From positions 1 through 9,264 of the forward strand of contig JBNKZU010000011.1 in the NCBI GenBank assembly GCA_050301795.1: 9,264 nucleotides of DNA. The letters run 5' to 3'. The DNA comes from JBNKZU01 sp050301795. GTDB taxonomy: Bacteria; Pseudomonadota; Gammaproteobacteria; Thiohalomonadales; Thiohalomonadaceae. Positions 5,408-9,264 of this stretch are shown here, one piece after another. The translations under genes were made by a program, and so were the position numbers. Below the pieces are notes generated by a model that worked only from the letters and a program-made list of their open reading frames with translations, had not been told where the DNA came from and ran no database searches. How positions within the stretch are numbered: position 1 is the stretch's first letter; each line of letters opens with the position of its first letter.

Positions 5408-7447
5408 TTATTTCACTCGCATTCCTGGCTCTGCGCCAGTGTCGGGTGAGAGGATAAAGAGATCCTTACCACCAGGCCCCGCTGCCAGCACCATTCCTTC
5501 TGACATACCAAAGCGCATCTTGCGTGGCGCAAGATTTGCCACCATCACCGTCAGGCGGCCTTCGAGCTCTTCCGGTTTATAGGCTGATTTGATTCCAGCA
5601 AAGACATTACGCTCTTCACCAATATCGAGGGTCAGTTGTAGCAATTTATCAGCGCCTTCGACATGTTCGGCCTTTACGATTCTGGCAATACGCAGGTCGA
5701 TCTTTGCGAAGTCATCAAAGGTGATAGTCTCGGCTATCGGGTCGATACTGCTTTTGACCGTACTCTTTTCGGGTTGTGGCTGTGCCTGTACCATGCTCTC
5801 TTTAGATGCCGCTATGATTGCGTTGATCTCTGCCTCTTCGACCCGTGTCATCAGCGGTTTGAACTTATTAACCTGATGCGACAACAGTGGCGGCTGATAG
5901 TTATTCCATGTGAGCGACTCGATATTAAGGAACGCCTCGGCAGCTTCTGCCATTTGTGGCACCACTGGTTTCAGGTAGGTCACCAGCACCTTGAACAGGT
6001 TGATACCCATGGTGCAAACATCCTGCACTTCCTTGTCCTTCCCTTCCTCTTTTGCCAACACCCACGGCTTCTTCTCATCGATGTAGACGTTGGCTCTGTC
6101 GGCCAGCGCCATAATTGCTCGCATCGCGTGACCATACTCGCGCTTTTCGTATAGCTCGGCGATCTTTTCGCCTTCGGCCACAAATTCGTTATAGAGCGCC
6201 TCTTCACTCAGCTCGGCTGAGAGCGCACCATCAAAGCGTTTGTTGATAAACCCGGCACAACGGCTGGCGATATTTACCACCTTGCCGACCAGATCCGAAT
6301 TTACGCGCAGCCTGAAATCCTCAAGGTTCAGATCGATATCTTCAATACCACTGCCGAGTTTTGCGGCAAAGTAGTAGCGCAGATACTCCGGCTTAAGATG
6401 CTCTAGGTAGGTCTTCGCCATGATGAAGGTGCCGCGTGACTTGGACATCTTCTGCCCGTTCACGGTCAAAAAGCCGTGGCAGTAGACCGCTGTGGGCATT
6501 CTAAACCCAGCACCATGAAGCGTTGCCGGGAAGAACATGGTGTGGAAACGAGCGATATCCTTGCCGATAAAGTGATAGACCTCATTTTTGCTGTCACGAC
6601 CCCAGTACTCATCAAAATCGAGATCATCACGCTTTGAGCAGAGGTTTTTGAAGCTGGCCAGATAACCAATCGGCGCATCAAGCCAGACATAGAAATATTT
6701 GCCTGGCGCATCGGGAATCTCAAAGCCAAAATAGGGACCATCGCGCGAGATATCCCAGTCGTTAATGCCTTCTACAAACAGCTCCTGCTGCTTTTTAGCG
6801 ATCTCACTCTGAACATGTGTTCCTTCGGCAAGATACTCCTGTAGTAACTCCTTGAAGTCGCCCAGTTTGAAAAAGTAGTGCTCGGACTCTTTCTCAATCG
6901 GTGTCGCGCCGCTGATAGCCGAGACCGGATTGATCAGCTCGGTTGGGTCGTAGGTTGTGCCGCACACCTCGCACGAATCGCCGTATTGATCCTCGGCCTT
7001 GCATTTTGGGCAGGTGCCGCGAATAAAGCGATCTGGCAGGAACATCTCCTTAACCGGATCGTAGGCCTGGGAGATCACTCGGCGCTCGATATGGCCGGCA
7101 TCACGATTGCGCTCATAGATATAGCATGAGATCTCGCGGTTCTCGTCCGAGTGGGTGCTGTAGTAGTTATCAAAGGCGACATTAAAGCCATCGAAGTCGG
7201 CCTTATGCTCTTGCCAGACGCGGTTGATCAACTCTTCCGGGGTAATACCCTCGTTTTGCGCTCGCAGCATAATTGGGGTGCCGTGGGCATCATCGGCGCA
7301 AACGTAGGTACACTGGTGTCCGCGCATTCGCTGGAAACGTGCCCATATATCGGTTTGGATATATTCCACCAGATGCCCAAGGTGGATCGGGCCATTGGCA
7401 TAAGGTAGTGCACTGGTGACCAATATTTTGCGTTGATTCTCTGACAT
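5408..7447 (-). CDS. metG: methionine--tRNA ligase
   Basis: A 679-residue class I aminoacyl-tRNA synthetase that charges tRNA-Met (and initiator tRNA) with methionine using ATP, in the cytosol. HLGH (22-25) is the HIGH motif and KMSKS (333-337) the second ATP motif. The zinc knuckle is the four-cysteine kind: C146, C149, C159, C162. The anticodon-binding helical domain follows, then a variable linker, then a C-terminal EMAPII-like tRNA-binding OB fold from about F577 (DLRIARI, PRKMRFGMSEGM). Length is close to the 677 residues of E. coli MetG, with full dimer-type architecture and no disruption. Start MSENQRKILVTSALPY is normal, although I see no strong Shine-Dalgarno. It is divergent from mrp, a conserved gammaproteobacterial arrangement. 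I could not identify its promoter with confidence. Confidence 0.99.
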   Translation of the reverse strand: MSENQRKILVTSALPYANGPIHLGHLVEYIQTDIWARFQRMRGHQCTYVCADDAHGTPIMLRAQNEGITPEELINRVWQEHKADFDGFNVAFDNYYSTHSDENREISCYIYERNRDAGHIERRVISQAYDPVKEMFLPDRFIRGTCPKCKAEDQYGDSCEVCGTTYDPTELINPVSAISGATPIEKESEHYFFKLGDFKELLQEYLAEGTHVQSEIAKKQQELFVEGINDWDISRDGPYFGFEIPDAPGKYFYVWLDAPIGYLASFKNLCSKRDDLDFDEYWGRDSKNEVYHFIGKDIARFHTMFFPATLHGAGFRMPTAVYCHGFLTVNGQKMSKSRGTFIMAKTYLEHLKPEYLRYYFAAKLGSGIEDIDLNLEDFRLRVNSDLVGKVVNIASRCAGFINKRFDGALSAELSEEALYNEFVAEGEKIAELYEKREYGHAMRAIMALADRANVYIDEKKPWVLAKEEGKDKEVQDVCTMGINLFKVLVTYLKPVVPQMAEAAEAFLNIESLTWNNYQPPLLSHQVNKFKPLMTRVEEAEINAIIAASKESMVQAQPQPEKSTVKSSIDPIAETITFDDFAKIDLRIARIVKAEHVEGADKLLQLTLDIGEERNVFAGIKSAYKPEELEGRLTVMVANLAPRKMRFGMSEGMVLAAGPGGKDLFILSPDTGAEPGMRVK

Positions 7448-7561
7448 GACGATTTTTTATCTACTTTATTGGTGTTGAAAAACGCGCATACAGTACCAAG
7501 TATGGGGGTATCGCGCTAGGTGCGGAGCGCCAAAACCGCTAATTTCAGCCGAAATTGGCGT

Positions 7562-7590
7562 TTGTATATATATTAGTGTTTTGTGATAAT
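7562..7590 (+). promoter_or_regulatory. sigma-70 promoter with extended -10 for mrp
   Basis: TTGTAT (7562-7567), a 17-bp spacer, and GATAAT (7585-7590) preceded by TGT give an extended -10 (TGTGATAAT). Predicted start is near 7597, leaving a leader of about 74 nt. Just upstream, CGCCAA/TTGGCG (7528-7533/7555-7560) forms an inverted repeat overlapping an AATTT/AAATT stem; its role is unclear. Confidence 0.65.
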
Positions 7591-7616
7591 GCCCGATTCG
7601 CCTGTTGAGGGCTTCT

Positions 7617-7637
7617 CGTCATTCGAATGAAATGACG
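7617..7637. promoter_or_regulatory. nested palindrome in the mrp leader
   Basis: TCATTCGAATGA (7619-7630) is a perfect 12-bp palindrome, and CGTCATT/AATGACG (7617-7623/7631-7637) is an overlapping 7-bp inverted repeat that could instead fold in RNA. Both lie in the mrp 5' leader, 34 nt or more before the start codon. It may be an operator or a leader hairpin; no known regulator consensus is recognised. Confidence 0.35.
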
Positions 7638-7670
7638 TAGAACCGGATTAACTTTGTGGAGCTAACCAGA

Positions 7671-8765
7671 ATGTCAAACGTAACACAGTCTCAGATTGAG
7701 TCTGCAATTAAGGCTTATATTGATCCCTATATGGAAAAGGATCTGGTCACTGCAGGTAGCATTAAGAATATTGAAGTCGATGGTGACAAGGTTGAGATCG
7801 CGATTAACCTCGGCTTTCCTGCCAAAGGCTATGAAGAGAAACTCGCTGCCGAGATCATCAAACTAGCTGAAGCCGTTGACGGCATTAGCAGTGCAAAGGT
7901 CAACATCAGCACCAATATCGTCGCCCACTCTGCTCAAAAGGGTGTCTCTCATATTAAGGGCGTAAAAAACATTATCGCTGTGGCCTCTGGCAAGGGTGGT
8001 GTTGGCAAATCGACCACCTCTGTAAACCTTGCACTGGCTTTGGCTGCTGAAGGCGCAAGTGTTGGTATTCTGGATGCGGATATCTATGGCCCAAGCCAAC
8101 CACGGATGCTGGGCGTATCAGATACTAAGCCAAATTCTCCTGATGGCCAGAAGATGGAACCCGTCATGAGTCATGACATTCAATCGATGTCGATTGGATA
8201 CCTGATTGATGAAGATACCCCAATGATCTGGCGTGGCCCGATGGTTACCCAAGCGCTGGAGCAGCTTCTGAATGACACTACTTGGCGTGAGGTCGATTAT
8301 CTAGTCATCGACCTGCCACCAGGCACTGGCGACACCCAGTTAACACTGGCACAGAAGGTTCCGGTAAGTGGTGCGGTCATTGTAACCACACCTCAGGATA
8401 TTGCGCTGCTGGATGCACGCAAAGCCTACAAGATGTTTGAAAAGGTTGAGGTTCCTGTTCTGGGTGTGATCGAAAACATGAGCATTCATATCTGCTCTAA
8501 CTGTGGCCACGAAGAGCGTATCTTTGGTGAAGGCGGTGCCCAGAAGATGGTTGAAGACTTTGGAACCGCAATGCTTGGCGCACTTCCACTGGATATGCAA
8601 ATCCGCGAAGAGGCTGATAACGGCAAACCTACGGTTATCTCTGATCCTGACGGTCGTATTTCAGAGATCTACAAAGAGATTGCCCGTCGCACTGCGGCCA
8701 AACTCTCAATGCAGGCCAAAGACTACAGCGCGAAATTCCCGAAGATTGTGATCGCATCCGATTAA
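7671..8765 (+). CDS. mrp: Mrp/ApbC iron-sulfur cluster carrier P-loop ATPase
   Basis: A 364-residue member of the Mrp/NBP35 family, which binds and delivers [4Fe-4S] clusters to apoproteins in the cytosol. Residues about 5-85 form the MIP18/DUF59 domain. The ATPase has the deviant Walker A SGKGGVGKST (106-115, K108 and K113), DADIYGPSQP as the switch I region, and VIDLPPGTGDTQ as Walker B/switch II. C275-x-x-C278 (CSNCGHEE) holds the bridging cluster at the dimer interface. I chose ATG 7671 (MSNVTQSQIE) with GGAG at 7658-7661; a GTG at 7656 is in frame but would begin before the Shine-Dalgarno. Length matches E. coli Mrp (369). Divergent from metG, single-gene transcript ended by a strong terminator. 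Nothing is missing. Confidence 0.98.
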   Translation: MSNVTQSQIESAIKAYIDPYMEKDLVTAGSIKNIEVDGDKVEIAINLGFPAKGYEEKLAAEIIKLAEAVDGISSAKVNISTNIVAHSAQKGVSHIKGVKNIIAVASGKGGVGKSTTSVNLALALAAEGASVGILDADIYGPSQPRMLGVSDTKPNSPDGQKMEPVMSHDIQSMSIGYLIDEDTPMIWRGPMVTQALEQLLNDTTWREVDYLVIDLPPGTGDTQLTLAQKVPVSGAVIVTTPQDIALLDARKAYKMFEKVEVPVLGVIENMSIHICSNCGHEERIFGEGGAQKMVEDFGTAMLGALPLDMQIREEADNGKPTVISDPDGRISEIYKEIARRTAAKLSMQAKDYSAKFPKIVIASD

Positions 8766-8787
8766 TCGGGCTTGGTGCTTTAAAATC

Positions 8788-8817
8788 AAACGGCGACTCA
8801 TGGTCGCCGTTTTTTTT
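8788..8817 (+). terminator. intrinsic terminator of mrp
   Basis: CGGCGAC (8791-8797) pairs with GTCGCCG (8803-8809) around a 5-nt TCATG loop, flanked by AAA upstream and eight T residues (8810-8817). This is a textbook rho-independent terminator 22 bases past the mrp stop. Bases 8818-8970 beyond it are AT-rich, with nothing I can assign. Confidence 0.93.
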
Positions 8818-8970
8818 GAATAAAATGTATTCATTACATGAGGTTAGGGGGCACAGATATCGTTATAATTTTTAGCGTTTTTTAATATTTGTTATCTTGC
8901 TTTTAATATCTGTCAAAACTCTGTAACGAATATAACTACCAATATTCGGTAGCAATGAAAGTTAATAATT

Positions 8971-9152
8971 CTATCCTTTTGGTAAGAGTAGTGGCAACAC
9001 AAACGCTTCAAATACCTCGTGCTCCATCTCTCCTGAATATACTTAATACGTCCATCACGATTGATCACAACGGTGTATGGAACAATGCCGCCCCCCCCGC
9101 TCTCCATTATCCCTAGAGGATTTGTGATCAATAGGGTGCGGAAGGTTTTGCC
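8971..9152 (-). pseudogene. C-terminal remnant of a TlpA/thioredoxin-like gene, frameshifted
   Basis: On the minus strand, 9152-9033 reads GKTFRTLLITNPLGIMESGG and on to VPYTVVINRDGRIKYIQ. PYTVVI-R-GRI is the end-of-fold motif of TlpA/AhpC-type thioredoxin proteins (the cis-Pro strand). From 9033 the matching continuation is found in the -1 frame: GEMEHEVFEAFVLPLLLPKG and a stop at 8971. One lost G in an original CAGGGAG would explain the shift. The catalytic WCxxC half is absent; a TAA at 9153-9155 precedes the fragment. A run of eight G (9098-9091) lies inside. So this is a double-damaged relic (5' truncation plus frameshift), unless the frameshift is a sequencing error. No start codon is convincing. 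Confidence 0.6.
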
Positions 9153-9171
9153 TTATCCGATCTACCTTTTT

Positions 9172-9264
9172 CTATCCCAATTTTCGCTTTAGATAGGGGA
9201 TCATTTTACCAAGACCGAGTTTTGCCAGCTCGTTTGCTTTTTCCATCAACGGCAGCAACTGTTT
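9172..9264 (-). CDS. partial CDS, C-terminal 30 residues of unknown protein
   Basis: A minus-strand frame enters from the right edge and ends at TAG 9174-9172. It reads KQLLPLMEKANELAKLGLGK and then MIPYLKRKLG, a basic amphipathic helix-like tail. No upstream sequence is available and I do not recognise the family. It lies 17 bases from the thioredoxin-like relic, so it might be an unrelated intact gene whose downstream neighbour decayed. Confidence 0.4.
   Translation of the reverse strand, partial: KQLLPLMEKANELAKLGLGKMIPYLKRKLG

Noticed and set aside
5663..6154. Plus-strand frame of 163 codons opposite metG
   Set aside because: Antisense shadow of a conserved gene; unlikely composition and no ribosome binding site.
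7656..7670. GTG start giving mrp five extra residues
   Set aside because: It would overlap the Shine-Dalgarno that serves ATG 7671; Mrp proteins fit the shorter start.

Overview
The window looks like a chromosomal segment of a gammaproteobacterium. The evidence is a long MetG with a C-terminal tRNA-binding domain, placed head to head with mrp/apbC as in enterobacteria and vibrios. A type IVa pilin and REP-like repeats of the kind common in that class agree with this. No species can be named from the sequence.

Layout. Bases 1-548 hold no convincing gene. There is a stretch rich in stem-loops (1-263, possibly a fragment of a structured RNA such as a group II intron), then two near-adjacent copies of a 49-bp REP-like repeat (281-382), and a long hairpin just past the pilin stop codon. 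A type IV pilin gene (549-1034, minus) is divergent from a two-gene two-component operon (plus): a NarL/LuxR-type response regulator (1350-1952) and a six-helix membrane hybrid histidine kinase (1949-3733), which overlap by four bases. The 315-bp divergent region carries a perfect 16-bp palindrome abutting the -35 of a candidate pilin promoter. The regulator itself seems to have a -10 box placed to give a leaderless mRNA.

Bases 3898-5248 are a visibly AT-richer three-gene plus-strand cluster: a flavodoxin-fold NAD(P)H:quinone oxidoreductase, a 54-codon ORF that looks like the end of a larger protein, and a cysteine-containing protein resembling the L-2-amino-thiazoline-4-carboxylic acid hydrolase family. 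It converges on metG (5408-7447, minus). The housekeeping pair metG and mrp (7671-8765, plus) is divergent, and mrp has a good extended -10 promoter and a textbook terminator. The right end (8971-9152, minus) holds a decayed C-terminal piece of a TlpA/thioredoxin-like gene with an internal -1 frameshift and a C8 tract, then the last 30 codons of an unidentified minus-strand gene that runs off the window.

How the genes may work together. The kinase would pass phosphate to its own receiver and/or to the separate regulator, which could in turn act on the divergent pilin promoter through the palindrome. That link is inference from arrangement only. The metG-mrp part is ordinary conserved chromosome. 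I see no clear evidence of a wholly new system. The best candidates for new biology are the pilin/two-component locus and the small AT-rich redox-like operon.
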